Assembly: GCF_002846335.1 (NCBI RefSeq)
Contig: NZ_PJMQ01000001.1
Location: 620,001 to 684,000 of the forward strand
Direction of reading: 5' to 3'
From: Janthinobacterium sp. 61
Lineage (GTDB): Bacteria; Pseudomonadota; Gammaproteobacteria; Burkholderiales; Burkholderiaceae_D
DNA length: 64,000 bases
Shown here: positions 25,091 to 33,698 of the stretch, in pieces
Numbering within the stretch: position 1 is the first letter of the stretch
Layout of the letters: the number at the start of each line of letters is the position of its first letter
Notes under the pieces: generated by a model
The model's input: only the letters and a program-made list of their open reading frames with translations
Told to the model about the DNA's origin: nothing
The model's database searches: none
Translations under genes and position numbers: made by a program

Positions 25091-26562
25091 CGGCGCAGTT
25101 CGAACTCGACACCCTGAAGATCCGCATCGCCGCTCCTGAACTGGCGGCGCTCGACCTGCGCGTGCGCGTGCAGCGCGCGCTGCGCCAGCTGATACTCGAT
25201 GGCGTGCTGGCGCCTGGCCTGCGCCTGCCGGCCACGCGCGCGCTGGCGCAATCGCTGGGCGTGTCGCGCGACACGGTGGAAATGGCGTACGCGCAGCTGC
25301 GCCTGGACGGGTATATCCAGCGGCAGGCCGGATCGGGCAGTTTCGTGTCACAGTCGATAGGCGCCAGCTTGCTGGGCACGTGCCAGAGCGCGCCGTTGCT
25401 TCACTTGCCGGCGCAGCCGGTGGCGCTCAGCGCCAGGGGCGCGCACATCCTCGCCAGCGGCGGCGTTGTCGACCAGCAGAGCGTGAAGGCGTTTGCCACG
25501 GGCTTGCCGGAAACGCGGGCCTTCCCCCACGACGTGTGGGAGCGCTTGCGGCGCCAGGCGGCCAGTAGCGAACACCATGTGCTGCTGCACGGCGACCCGC
25601 AAGGCGCCGCACCGCTGCGGCAAGCGATCGCCGACTATGTCAACCTGGAGCGGGGCGCGCGGGCCACGGCCAGCCAGGTGCTGGTGCTAAGCAGCACGCG
25701 CCAGGCCCTGTACCTGTGTGCGCAGGTGCTGGCCGATGCGCATGGCCCGATATTGATGGAAGATCCCGGCTATTTCGGCGCGCGCAAGGCGTTCGAGATG
25801 GCGCAGTTGCGGGTGCTGCCCGTGCCCGTCGATGCGCATGGACTGTCCATCGAACACCTGCGGGCGGACCGCAGCGGGGCCAATACGATTTACGTCACGC
25901 CGTCGCACCAGTATCCGACGGGCGTCACCCTGACGCTCGAGCGCCGCCTGGCGCTGAACGCCTGGGCTGCCGAGCGGCAGGGCTGGATCATCGAGGACGA
26001 TTACGACAGCCAGTTTCACTACGCCGGCTTGCCGACGGCTTGCGTGCAGGGGCTAGATACGCAGCAGCGCACGATTTACCTGGGCACCTTCGCCAAGTCG
26101 CTGTATCCGGGCTTGCGCATCGGCTACATGGTGCTGCCGCCCGCCCTCGTCAAGCCGATGACGCATGCGCGCAGCATCCTCGACGGCCACACGCCGCAAC
26201 TGGATCAACTGACACTGGCTCGTTTCATCGCCGACGGCCATTTCGCGGCCCATGTGCGCGCCATGCGCAAGGTCTATGCCGTGCGCCGCGACGCGATGGC
26301 GCAGGCCGTGCGCCGGCACTTGCCGCAGGTGGTCACGGCGCAGCTGCCGCCGGGCGGCTTGCAACTGCCGTGTCTGCTGCACGAGGGCAGGGATGAGCTG
26401 GAAACGATACGGCTGGCGGCGCAGGCGGGCATCGTGCTGCCGGGCTTGAGCCGGCTGTATGCGACGCCGCCGGAGCGGGGCGGCTGGCTGCTGGGCTTTG
26501 CCGCGTTGACCCCGCACGAGATCGATAGCGGCATCGTCCGCCTGGCGCGCGCGCTCGGATAA
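25087..26562 (+). CDS. MocR-type GntR regulator with aminotransferase domain
   Basis: 491 residues. GntR winged helix (about 15-85): LILDGVLAPGLRLPATRALAQSLGVSRDTVEMAYAQL (with breaks) and SGSFVSQS. Aminotransferase-like domain (about 110-485): ILMEDPGYFGARKAF, IYVTPSHQYPTG, IIEDDYDSQFHY and the PLP Lys in LGTFAKSLYPGLRIGYM. It is coupled to the alpha/beta-hydrolase-like gene. BenE starts 97 bp downstream on the same strand and may also be under its control (inference). Confidence 0.87.
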   Translation: MTAQFELDTLKIRIAAPELAALDLRVRVQRALRQLILDGVLAPGLRLPATRALAQSLGVSRDTVEMAYAQLRLDGYIQRQAGSGSFVSQSIGASLLGTCQSAPLLHLPAQPVALSARGAHILASGGVVDQQSVKAFATGLPETRAFPHDVWERLRRQAASSEHHVLLHGDPQGAAPLRQAIADYVNLERGARATASQVLVLSSTRQALYLCAQVLADAHGPILMEDPGYFGARKAFEMAQLRVLPVPVDAHGLSIEHLRADRSGANTIYVTPSHQYPTGVTLTLERRLALNAWAAERQGWIIEDDYDSQFHYAGLPTACVQGLDTQQRTIYLGTFAKSLYPGLRIGYMVLPPALVKPMTHARSILDGHTPQLDQLTLARFIADGHFAAHVRAMRKVYAVRRDAMAQAVRRHLPQVVTAQLPPGGLQLPCLLHEGRDELETIRLAAQAGIVLPGLSRLYATPPERGGWLLGFAALTPHEIDSGIVRLARALG

Positions 26563-26658
26563 ACACGCTAAAGTGGTCTGCTGTTGGCTGATGAATTGGC
26601 CTGCTTTGGCAGTCCACATGACCATTAAGATGCTCCCTTTTAATGGCGGGGCATATAC

Positions 26659-27903
26659 ATGACGACAAGCGCAACCACAACAAGCACAACAAGCACAACA
26701 AGCACAACAACCGCCGCCATGGCCAGCCGGCTGCGATGGCGCGATCTTGCTTCTCCCACGTTGGCGGCCTGCATTTCCGTCCTCGTCAACTATGGCGGAA
26801 CCTTCGTGCTGGTATTCCAGGCGGCCCAGTTGGCCCAGCTGAGCGCGGCACAGACGGCGTCCTGGGTCTGGTCGCTGAGCATCGGCGTGGGTGTGACGGG
26901 CATCTGGCTCAGCTACCGCTACCGCGCGCCTGTCATCACGGCCTGGTCCACGCCCGGCGTGGCCTTCCTGGCCACCGTCATGCCGCACACGCCGTACGCG
27001 GAAGTGATCGGCGCGTACATGGTGTCCGCGCTCGCCTTCATTGTGCTGGGCATGTCCGGCGCCTTCGAGCGCCTGGTGCGCCTGATTCCTGGCGGCATCG
27101 CTGCCGGCTTGCTGGCCGGAATCTTGCTGCAATTTGGCGTGAATGCCTTCGGTGGCGCCAGCGCCGACCCGCTGCTGGTCGTGGTGCTGCTGCTGTCGTA
27201 TGCCGTGCTGCGCCGTTTCACGGCCCGCTTTGCCGTGGTGGGCATCATGCTGATCGGCCTGGGCCTGCTGCTGGCGCAGGGACGCATCGATGCGCAAGGC
27301 ATCGAACTGGCCCTGGCGGCGCCCGTGTTCGAGATGCCGCGCTTTTCCGTGGCGTCGCTCTTGGGCGTGGCGCTGCCGCTGTTCCTGATCACCCTGACGG
27401 GGCAATACATGCCCGGCATGCTGGTGCTGCGCAATGACGGTTACGGCGTCAGCGCCAATCCAATTCTCACGGTGACGGGCCTCGGTTCGCTGCTGATGGC
27501 GCCGTTTGGCGCGCATGCCTTCAACGTGGCCGCCATCACGGCTGCCATTTGCACGGGCAAGGATGCGCATGCGGACCCGTCGAAGCGCTATGTCGCCGGG
27601 CTCGCTTGCGGCGTGCTGTACATCCTGGTGGGCGTCTTCGGCGTCACCCTGGCCAGCCTGTTCATGGTCTTGCCGCGCCCCTTCATCACGGCGCTGGCTG
27701 GCCTGGCCCTGCTGGGCGCCATCGGCAACAGCCTGGCGCAGGCGATGGCGGACGTGCGCATGCGCGAAACGGCGCTGATCACTTTCCTGGCAACGGCCGC
27801 GAACGTGACCCTGCTGGGCGTGGGCGGCGCCCTGTGGGGGCTGGCGGCCGGACTGGCGGCGCATGGGCTGATGCATGGCTGGCGCAAGCCCGTGGCGGCT
27901 TGA
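26659..27903 (+). CDS. benE: BenE-family benzoate/H+ symporter-like transporter
   Basis: 414 residues with about 12 membrane helices. BenE marks: NYGGTFVLVFQAAQLA, ITAWSTPGVAFLATVM, PGGIAAGLLAGILLQFGVNAF, TLTGQYMPGMLVLRNDGY and FGAHAFNVAAITAAICTG. The family imports benzoate or related aromatic acids with protons. No benzoate-degradation gene is next to it. The first 20 residues are a Thr/Ser tract from 9-bp DNA repeats, so the functional start could instead be the Met at about codon 21 (26719). Confidence 0.87.
   Translation: MTTSATTTSTTSTTSTTTAAMASRLRWRDLASPTLAACISVLVNYGGTFVLVFQAAQLAQLSAAQTASWVWSLSIGVGVTGIWLSYRYRAPVITAWSTPGVAFLATVMPHTPYAEVIGAYMVSALAFIVLGMSGAFERLVRLIPGGIAAGLLAGILLQFGVNAFGGASADPLLVVVLLLSYAVLRRFTARFAVVGIMLIGLGLLLAQGRIDAQGIELALAAPVFEMPRFSVASLLGVALPLFLITLTGQYMPGMLVLRNDGYGVSANPILTVTGLGSLLMAPFGAHAFNVAAITAAICTGKDAHADPSKRYVAGLACGVLYILVGVFGVTLASLFMVLPRPFITALAGLALLGAIGNSLAQAMADVRMRETALITFLATAANVTLLGVGGALWGLAAGLAAHGLMHGWRKPVAA
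26682..26708 (+). repeat. Three perfect 9-bp tandem repeats in the benE 5' coding end
   Basis: AAGCACAAC three times (26682-26708), flanked by degenerate copies. They encode a Thr/Ser stretch before the first membrane helix. As the unit is 9 bp, gain or loss of copies would keep the frame. Confidence 0.85.
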
Positions 27904-28002
27904 TCGGGACGCATGGGCGATTTTTTGCCCGTTTTCCTTGCCGCCGCATACAATTGCTGCCGCCCGTGCCCGTTGGCACCTTGTGACTGAACGATCTGAA
28001 CG

Positions 28003-28746
28003 ATGCCCGAGCTGACTTCCCTGGCGCAGTACCTGCTGGCGATCACGCCTGCCTTCCTCGTCTGCGCCGCCTTGCTGCTGGTGTTGCCACGTACTGTGCC
28101 AGGCTCGGTGCCACTGCTGCGCGTGCTCGTACACATTGTCTTTTTCGTGCTGGCACGCGATGCGATGACCACGCACGGTTACTGGCAGGTGGCGGCGGGC
28201 GGCTTGCGCTTCACGGCGCCGCCGCTGGTCTTGCTGGCGCTGGGCGCCATGTCACTGGGGCTGGTGGCAAGTACTTGCTGGCTGGAAAGCGAGGCGCGCC
28301 GCCAGATCCGCTGGCTCGGCCTGCGGCCGGCCCTGTCCCTGCTGCTGGGCGTGGCGGGCGCCGCCCTGATCATCGCGCTGGCGACGGGCTTGAAAGCCCT
28401 GTTCGGCCTGCCATCCCTGGCGCCCGTCGCGCCATCCATGCTGCCCTTGCTGCTGGGCTTTGCGCTGGCGGCCAACTGTTACGAGGAATTGCTGTTCCGC
28501 GGCTTGCTGCAGCAGCAATTGCTCGCCTGGCTGCCGGCCTGGCGCGCGGCGCTGGTGTCGGGTTTGCTGTTTGCCCTGTGCCACGCCTTCCTTGCCACCA
28601 CCGTGACGCAGGTGGGGGCGCCCATCGTCGTATTTACCGTGATCGAAGGCGTGGTGGCTGGGCTGGTATATTGCCGTGCCGGCTTGCTGGGCGCGTCCCT
28701 GGCGCATGGACTTGCCATTTTTGCACTGGCCGCCGGCTGGGTGTGA
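28003..28746 (+). CDS. CPBP-family intramembrane metalloprotease
   Basis: 247 residues, about seven membrane helices. The CPBP (Abi/CAAX) motifs are present: Glu161-Glu162 with Arg166 in NCYEELLFRGLLQ, His194 in LFALCHAFL, and His235 in SLAHGLAIF. Such proteases cleave within the membrane; relatives process prenylated proteins or give bacteriocin self-immunity. No bacteriocin genes are nearby, so a general membrane role is more likely. Confidence 0.87.
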   Translation: MPELTSLAQYLLAITPAFLVCAALLLVLPRTVPGSVPLLRVLVHIVFFVLARDAMTTHGYWQVAAGGLRFTAPPLVLLALGAMSLGLVASTCWLESEARRQIRWLGLRPALSLLLGVAGAALIIALATGLKALFGLPSLAPVAPSMLPLLLGFALAANCYEELLFRGLLQQQLLAWLPAWRAALVSGLLFALCHAFLATTVTQVGAPIVVFTVIEGVVAGLVYCRAGLLGASLAHGLAIFALAAGWV

Positions 28747-28780
28747 TGCCTGTTGTTTAATTTGATGAAGAGAGAGAGCG

Positions 28781-29323
28781 ATGCCTGTCAGTTCCTACCT
28801 GAATACCCGCCCCGTGCTGGGCGAAAGAATCTACCTGCATGACACGGCGCAAGTGATTGGCGATGTGCAGATCGGCGACGACTGTTCCATCTGGTGCAAC
28901 AGCGTGCTGCGCGGCGACGTGAACCGCATCGTCATCGGCGAGGGCAGCAATATCCAGGACTTTTCCATGGGTCATGTGTCGCACAAGAATGCGGCCAAGC
29001 CGGACGGTTCGCCCTTGACCATCGGCAAGTACGTGACCATCGGCCACTCCGTGATTTTGCATGGCTGCACCATCGGCGACGAATGCCTGATCGGCATGGG
29101 CAGCATCGTCATGGATGACGTGGTGGTGGAAAAACACGTCATGCTGGGCGCGGGTAGTCTGGTGTCGCCAGGCAAGGTCCTGGAAAGCGGGCATCTGTAC
29201 GTGGGTCGCCCCGCCGCCAAGGTGCGCCCCTTAAGCGCAGCGGAGATTGCCTACCTGCGCTATTCGGCCGAGCACTATGTGCGCGTAAAGAACAATTACC
29301 TGGCGGGTGGGGACGGGGCCTGA
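28781..29323 (+). CDS. Gamma-carbonic-anhydrase-family protein (YrdA-like)
   Basis: 180 residues forming a left-handed beta-helix with many hexapeptide turns (VIGDVQIGDDCSIWCNSVLR, VIGEGSNIQDFSMGHV, YVTIGHSVILHGCTIGDECLIG). Zinc-ligand histidines are in MGHVSH, IGHSVILHG and the following turn. The family includes true carbonic anhydrases and many members of unknown activity. Its last 28 bp overlap the end of the convergent desaturase gene. Confidence 0.9.
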   Translation: MPVSSYLNTRPVLGERIYLHDTAQVIGDVQIGDDCSIWCNSVLRGDVNRIVIGEGSNIQDFSMGHVSHKNAAKPDGSPLTIGKYVTIGHSVILHGCTIGDECLIGMGSIVMDDVVVEKHVMLGAGSLVSPGKVLESGHLYVGRPAAKVRPLSAAEIAYLRYSAEHYVRVKNNYLAGGDGA

Positions 29324-30237
29324 TAGTCCGCGCGGCCAAGGCGGCGCAATTCCGGCCGCGGCGCCAGGTCTTGCGGCAGGCGCAGGGCGGACACGAGTCC
29401 CAGGCGCCGCAAGAGCAGCAACATCCACCAGCCCGGATCCCATTCGCCCGGCAGCAGGCCCAGCCTGGCCGAGCCCGGATAGGCGTGATGGTTGTTGTGC
29501 CAGCACTCGCCCATGGTCAGCAGCGAGACCAGGCGGATATTTCTCCCTTGCACGGCGGCGCCACCGACATGAAAATGCATTTGCCCATGGTTGTGGGCAA
29601 AGTAGCCGATCAGCCAGTGGCCCAGCACGCCGGCGCTGACTCGGGCGCAGACACCCCAGCAGACCAGGCCCCAGCCGCCCCAGGCGAAGAAGAGCAGGGC
29701 CCACGGCAGTTGCTGCAACATCCATGTTGCTTCCAGAAAACGATAAAAGCGGTCGTGCGCGATGCGCGGCTCGATGGCGATGTGCGGCGGATGGACAAGC
29801 TGCAAGCTGCAGTGGAGTTGCCACCAGGCATCGCGCCAGAAGCCGGCGCCGTGGAGCAGGTAGGGGTGGCAGTCGGGCAGGCGCTGGGCATAGTCGCGCA
29901 GCTCGTGCTGGCGCAGCAGGCCCAGCGGGCCGCTGAGTCCCACCAGCACGCCCAGATACACCAGCAGGTATTCCAGCCAGCGGGGGCAGCAGTAGCTGTC
30001 GTGGATCAGTTTGCGATGGCTGCCCAGGGAATGGCCGAAGAGCAGGACGATGGCCGTGCTGCTCACAAACAGCAGCAGGCCCGTCCAGCTGAAGAAGAAC
30101 AGGGCGCCAGTCACGGCGCCGGCCAGCATGGCCGTCAGCCACAGCGATTGCACTGGTGCATGGCGCACCGTGCCATCAAGCACGCTGTCGGCGTGGGTGG
30201 CGCGAGCGCGGTGGCTGTCCAGGCTGGCCGTAGGCAT
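29296..30237 (-). CDS. Membrane fatty-acid-desaturase-like protein
   Basis: 313 residues, four or more membrane helices. Histidine box 1 is GHSLGSHRKLIH (His69, 74, 79) and box 3 is WHNNHH (His247, 250, 251). Box 2, normally HRxHH, reads HELRDYAQ (His111) and so lacks the usual His cluster. The protein belongs to the acyl-CoA/delta-9 desaturase superfamily in a divergent branch with the HxLRD form. Regiospecificity is unknown. The start overlaps the stop of the DUF3144 gene (ATGA, 30234-30237 region), so the two are translationally coupled. Confidence 0.8.
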   Translation of the reverse strand: MPTASLDSHRARATHADSVLDGTVRHAPVQSLWLTAMLAGAVTGALFFFSWTGLLLFVSSTAIVLLFGHSLGSHRKLIHDSYCCPRWLEYLLVYLGVLVGLSGPLGLLRQHELRDYAQRLPDCHPYLLHGAGFWRDAWWQLHCSLQLVHPPHIAIEPRIAHDRFYRFLEATWMLQQLPWALLFFAWGGWGLVCWGVCARVSAGVLGHWLIGYFAHNHGQMHFHVGGAAVQGRNIRLVSLLTMGECWHNNHHAYPGSARLGLLPGEWDPGWWMLLLLRRLGLVSALRLPQDLAPRPELRRLGRADYQAPSPPAR

Positions 30238-30554
30238 CAGCCTTTGGGGGCAGACGACGGTTGCGTGTACTTGTCGAAGTTGGTGATGTAGTCGTTGAAG
30301 TTGTCGGTCAGCATGCGTTTGTACTGTTCCGTGAAGAAGGCCACGGCGCCTTCCTTCTCTTCCTGCATCTTCGCCACGTCCTTGCTCTTGCTGGCGACGA
30401 GGAAGGCATTGAAGCGGGCGGCAGCGTACAGCAGCGAGGTGGCCACTTCATTGCCGCCGCTGTGCATGCATTGTTCGTTGGCCAGGGCGATGACCTGGTC
30501 GGCGCGTTCCCAGAATTCCGGGCCCGGTGCTGGTTTTGTCGTTGGTGTGGTCAT
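30237..30554 (-). CDS. DUF3144-domain protein
   Basis: 105 residues, no signal or membrane segment, helical and charged. The DUF3144 pattern is visible: EFWERADQVIALANEQC, VATSLLYAAARFNAFLVAS and FFTEQYKRMLTDNFNDYITNFDKY. The second ATG (30554) is taken as the start because AAGGA sits about 6 bp before it, whereas it abuts the ATG at 30560. Translation is coupled to the desaturase gene. Function unknown. Confidence 0.8.
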   Translation of the reverse strand: MTTPTTKPAPGPEFWERADQVIALANEQCMHSGGNEVATSLLYAAARFNAFLVASKSKDVAKMQEEKEGAVAFFTEQYKRMLTDNFNDYITNFDKYTQPSSAPKG

Positions 30555-30621
30555 AAACATCCTTCATGAAAGTGCGCGCCAGTCTACACAGGGGGCCGCG
30601 GGCTGTCCAGCCGCGCGCCTG

Positions 30622-31128
30622 TCAGGGCGCTTGCAGGATCTGTTCGACCAGCACGGCCAGAGGCTGGCGGATATCGAGCACGATGCCGGCTTCGTCCTGC
30701 TGTAGTGGCTGCAGGGTGGCCAGCTGGCTGGCGAGCAGGCTGGACGGCATGAAATGGCCAGGGCGCTGCATGCGGCGCTCCAGCACCTCGCGCGGACCGT
30801 CCAGGTGGGCAAAGCGCAGGGCCGGGTCGCCCTCGCGCAGCACGTCCCGGTAGGCGCGTTTCAGGGCCGAGCAGGATACCACCAGGCCACTGCCTTGCGC
30901 GCGGGCCATGGCGATCCGCTCGCTCAGGGTGGCCAGCCAGCCGGCCCGGTCGGCATCATCGAGCGCGATGCCGGCCGCCATCTTGGCCACGTTTTCCGGG
31001 GAATGCACGTCGTCGCCCTCCACGTAGGGCAGGTGCAAGGCTTCGGCCAGCAGGCTGCCGACGGCGCTCTTGCCGCAGCCGGATACGCCCATCACGACCC
31101 AGCGCACGGCGGGCACGCCCACGTTCAA
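30622..31128 (-). CDS. gntK: Gluconokinase
   Basis: 168 residues. P-loop GVSGCGKSAVG (14-24), YVEGDDVHSPENVAKMAAGIAL, the lid-region DADRAGWLATL, VVSCSALKRAYRDVLR and GHFMPSSLLASQLATLQPL are all standard for GntK. It phosphorylates gluconate to 6-phosphogluconate for the Entner-Doudoroff or pentose phosphate route. Its start overlaps the yfiB-like stop by 4 bp (31125-31128), so it is the tail gene of the cyclic-di-GMP module. No gluconate permease or dehydratase is nearby. Confidence 0.92.
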   Translation of the reverse strand: MNVGVPAVRWVVMGVSGCGKSAVGSLLAEALHLPYVEGDDVHSPENVAKMAAGIALDDADRAGWLATLSERIAMARAQGSGLVVSCSALKRAYRDVLREGDPALRFAHLDGPREVLERRMQRPGHFMPSSLLASQLATLQPLQQDEAGIVLDIRQPLAVLVEQILQAP

Positions 31129-31628
31129 GGCGCCGAAACGATGACGGTGACGCGGCGGTTTTCCGCCTTGCCCGTCTTGCTGGCGTTCGAGGCCACAGGT
31201 TTGCTCATGCCCAGGCCCTTGACGGTGATGTTGTCGCGCGGGATGCCCGATGCGCTCATGGCGTCGGCCACCACGTTGGCGCGCGCCAGCGACAGCCTGT
31301 TGTTGTACGCTTCCGTGCCTTCGTTATCCGTATGGCCTTCCACGCGCATGTGGGTGATGCCCACTTTCAGCAGGGCGGCGCTGATTTTCTGGATGGCGTT
31401 GCGGCTCGGCGGCGTCAGCTTGGCGGCGTCGAATTCGAACAGCAGCTTGTCGGTAAAGCTCAGTTCCCAGCCTTCGTCCGTCTGGTTGAAGCCCTGTTCC
31501 TTCAAGGTGGCGACTTGCTCGCCACTGAACAGCGGTTTGGCCTCTGGCGTACTCTGGCAGGCGGCCAGCAGGCCCAGCATGAACAGGCCGAGGAAGCCGC
31601 GGCATAATTGCTTGTAGATAAAGTGCAT
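31125..31628 (-). CDS. yfiB: YfiB-like OmpA-family lipoprotein
   Basis: 167 residues. Lipobox LLAAC gives an acylated Cys at position 24. The OmpA C-terminal peptidoglycan-binding domain spans about 55-165: LSFTDKLLFEFDAAKLTP, HMRVEGHTDNEGTEAYNNRLSLARA and ENRRVTVIV. In the Pseudomonas aeruginosa YfiBNR system this lipoprotein sequesters YfiR at the outer membrane and so activates YfiN. Position directly after the yfiN-like gene supports that role here. Start 31628 gives the clean signal. Confidence 0.87.
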   Translation of the reverse strand: MHFIYKQLCRGFLGLFMLGLLAACQSTPEAKPLFSGEQVATLKEQGFNQTDEGWELSFTDKLLFEFDAAKLTPPSRNAIQKISAALLKVGITHMRVEGHTDNEGTEAYNNRLSLARANVVADAMSASGIPRDNITVKGLGMSKPVASNASKTGKAENRRVTVIVSAP

Positions 31629-31644
31629 GGTGTTGCTCCTTGGT

Positions 31645-32916
31645 TCAGGGGTGAGTGTGGGGTTGGGGCAGGCGCGCCACCTGGCGCGTGCCGCGCTGCG
31701 CCTGCTTGGCGCGGTACATGGCTTCGTCCGCTGCACCGACCAGCGAGGCGGCGTCGATGGCGTGATCGGGGAAGACGGCCACGCCGATGGTCAGCGAGCT
31801 GACGATGCTGTTGCCAGTGGGTAGTTCAATGGCTTGCGCCATGGCGGCGATGATGTTGTCGGCGATGTGCATGGCGTCGCTACTGTTGCGCAGCGGCTTG
31901 AGCAAAATGGCGAATTCGTCGCCGCCCAGGCGCGCCACCAGGTCGCCTTCGCGCAATTGCTGCTTGATGCGCGCAGCGATCGTCACCAGCACGCGGTCGC
32001 CCGAGGCATGGCCGAAGGTATCGTTGATGTACTTGAACCGGTCGCTGTCAAGGAACAGCACGGCCACCTTGCCGTTGCCGATGCGCGCTTCGAGGATGGC
32101 CCGTTCCAGTTCCGCTTCCATGAAGGCGCGGTTCGACAAGCCCGTCAGGCTGTCGTGGTTGGCGCGGTGCGACAGCGAGGCGTGTTCCTTTTGCAGATGG
32201 CTTTGCCACTCCTCCAGTTCGTCGAGCAGGGCGTTAAAGTCGTCATTGATCTGGTTCAGTTCGGCGATGTTGGCGGGCGGCACGCGCAATTCGAACGAGC
32301 GGTCGCGCCGCACGCGGTGGGCCGTTTCCGCCAGATGGCGCAGGGGCGACGTGATCTCGGCTTCCATGCGGCGCGACAGGCGCACGGCGACGACCAGGCT
32401 TAGCACGAGACAAGCGAGCAAACAGGATAGGCCGCTCAGCAGGAAGGGCAGCAGGCTGCGGCTGTGCGGCACCAGCTTGATGTTGCCGATGGCCTGGTCA
32501 TTGCGCATGATGGGAAACGTCAGCGAATCGGGCAGTATCCAGCCCGTCAGCGCGCGTTCGATGTAGTAGCGCGTGCCATGCTGGCCCCGTTCCCAGCGGG
32601 CCAGCACCTTGCCCGTCTTGTCGCTCACTTGCGCCTGGTCGACATCTTCATTGACGCCGATCAAGGCCAGCGCTTCCTTGGCGGCCATGGAGTCGCCAAA
32701 GACGACGGCCCCTTCCACCGTGTAGCTCATCGAGCGGGCCACCAGGCGCAGGTTCTGGTCCGAATACACGCGCAGGGCCAGCAGCGCCACGGCCGTCAGG
32801 GTCAGGCCGGCCGCCAGCACGGCGATCAGCGACACGCTCAGGTGGGCGCGCCGCAGCACGCTGTCGAGCGTGGGGCGGGGCTTGCGCGCCAACCGGGAAG
32901 GCATGCTGGCGCTCAT
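31645..32916 (-). CDS. yfiN: YfiN/TpbB-like diguanylate cyclase
   Basis: 423 residues. Helix 1 (about 26-50), a periplasmic CHASE8-like domain (about 52-150), helix 2 (about 154-180), HAMP (about 181-235), then GGDEF. The catalytic GGDEF (331-335) is intact and the inhibitory I-site RxxD is present as REGD (322-325), so the enzyme should make cyclic-di-GMP with product inhibition. In the known system periplasmic YfiR holds YfiN off. The start overlaps the yfiR stop by 4 bp (32913-32916). Confidence 0.92.
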   Translation of the reverse strand: MSASMPSRLARKPRPTLDSVLRRAHLSVSLIAVLAAGLTLTAVALLALRVYSDQNLRLVARSMSYTVEGAVVFGDSMAAKEALALIGVNEDVDQAQVSDKTGKVLARWERGQHGTRYYIERALTGWILPDSLTFPIMRNDQAIGNIKLVPHSRSLLPFLLSGLSCLLACLVLSLVVAVRLSRRMEAEITSPLRHLAETAHRVRRDRSFELRVPPANIAELNQINDDFNALLDELEEWQSHLQKEHASLSHRANHDSLTGLSNRAFMEAELERAILEARIGNGKVAVLFLDSDRFKYINDTFGHASGDRVLVTIAARIKQQLREGDLVARLGGDEFAILLKPLRNSSDAMHIADNIIAAMAQAIELPTGNSIVSSLTIGVAVFPDHAIDAASLVGAADEAMYRAKQAQRGTRQVARLPQPHTHP

Positions 32917-33503
32917 GGCGGCGGTGCCTTGCGACGTGCAATTTGCAAGGCGTTCGGATGCACGCGCAGGCCGCTGCGGGCGATGGCGTCGAGGTTGACG
33001 TCAAAACCGATCTGCGCCTCGTTCAGGCGCAGGCAGAACATGGTGCCCACGGTACAGGACGTGCCGGGTTCGGCGACCGATAAAATCGGCTTGCCGATGA
33101 TCTGCGCCAGCAGATGCTCGCGTTCGCCCTCGGGCAGGCTGCCCAGGTAGACGACGTCGCATTCGTTGACAGCGGCTGCCGCCGCCGGGATTTTCACGCG
33201 GATGCGCTGGCCCAGGCTGGAGGCGGGCGTGTCGACAATGGCCGCGCCATAGCGGGGCGCGCCTAGCATGCAGACGCGCACTTCCGGGCGCGCCACGGGC
33301 CAGCGCACATAACTGATGATGCCAAACAGGACCTGGGCCACCTCGGCCGGCCGCTTGGCTTCGGCAGTCGCGCCCGTTTGCGCCCGCGCCACGCACGGCG
33401 CCAGCACAATGCAGGCGAGCAGCGAAGCCAGCAGCGAGGTCAGCAGCACGGCGAGCAGGGCGGGCGGCGCGGAGCGCTGCCGATGGAGAGCGAAAGTGGG
33501 CAC
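32913..33503 (-). CDS. yfiR: YfiR-like periplasmic repressor of the diguanylate cyclase
   Basis: 196 residues from GTG 33503; an in-frame GTG at 33560 is possible. The N-terminal hydrophobic stretch (about 12-42) is a signal peptide. The mature domain has the YfiR (DUF4154) pattern VAQVLFGIISYVRWP, NECDVVYLGSLP, AQIIGKPILSVAE and MFCLRLNEAQIGFDVNLDAIARSGL. Four Cys (78, 115, 150, 157) have almost the spacing of the two disulfide pairs of P. aeruginosa YfiR (71, 110, 145, 152), so redox control is likely. Confidence 0.85.
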   Translation of the reverse strand: MPTFALHRQRSAPPALLAVLLTSLLASLLACIVLAPCVARAQTGATAEAKRPAEVAQVLFGIISYVRWPVARPEVRVCMLGAPRYGAAIVDTPASSLGQRIRVKIPAAAAAVNECDVVYLGSLPEGEREHLLAQIIGKPILSVAEPGTSCTVGTMFCLRLNEAQIGFDVNLDAIARSGLRVHPNALQIARRKAPPP

Positions 33504-33617
33504 GGCGTCGGGTGTCTTTATGCAGGTCGGGTGGTTACTCAAATTGCTACTCAGCAACACACACTCTACGGAAGTCCATGCTGAAAGTAAATCACGGCAC
33601 TAGGCCATAAACCTTGC

Positions 33618-33623
33618 ATTATA
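33618..33623 (-). promoter_or_regulatory. Candidate -10 of the yfiR promoter
   Basis: On the minus strand this reads TATAAT, a perfect -10, preceded by T-rich sequence but only a poor -35 (ATGCAA at 17 bp). It lies about 115 bp before the chosen yfiR start in the 195-bp AT-rich gap between yfiR and the antiporter gene. Nothing else coding is seen in that gap. Confidence 0.35.
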
Positions 33624-33698
33624 AACACGAATGTTAAAACTTGCATTCCTTGCCATGAAAATTACTTATTAACACTGTCTTGGCGCGCCAGAGTGTTG

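Noticed and set aside
26682..26708. Short direct repeats considered as a CRISPR or regulatory array
   Set aside because: Units are only 9 bp, contiguous without spacers and inside the benE coding frame.
26053..28176. A 707-codon open frame opposite the MocR and BenE genes
   Set aside because: It spans two well-supported genes and the gap between them and has no domain; an effect of codon bias.
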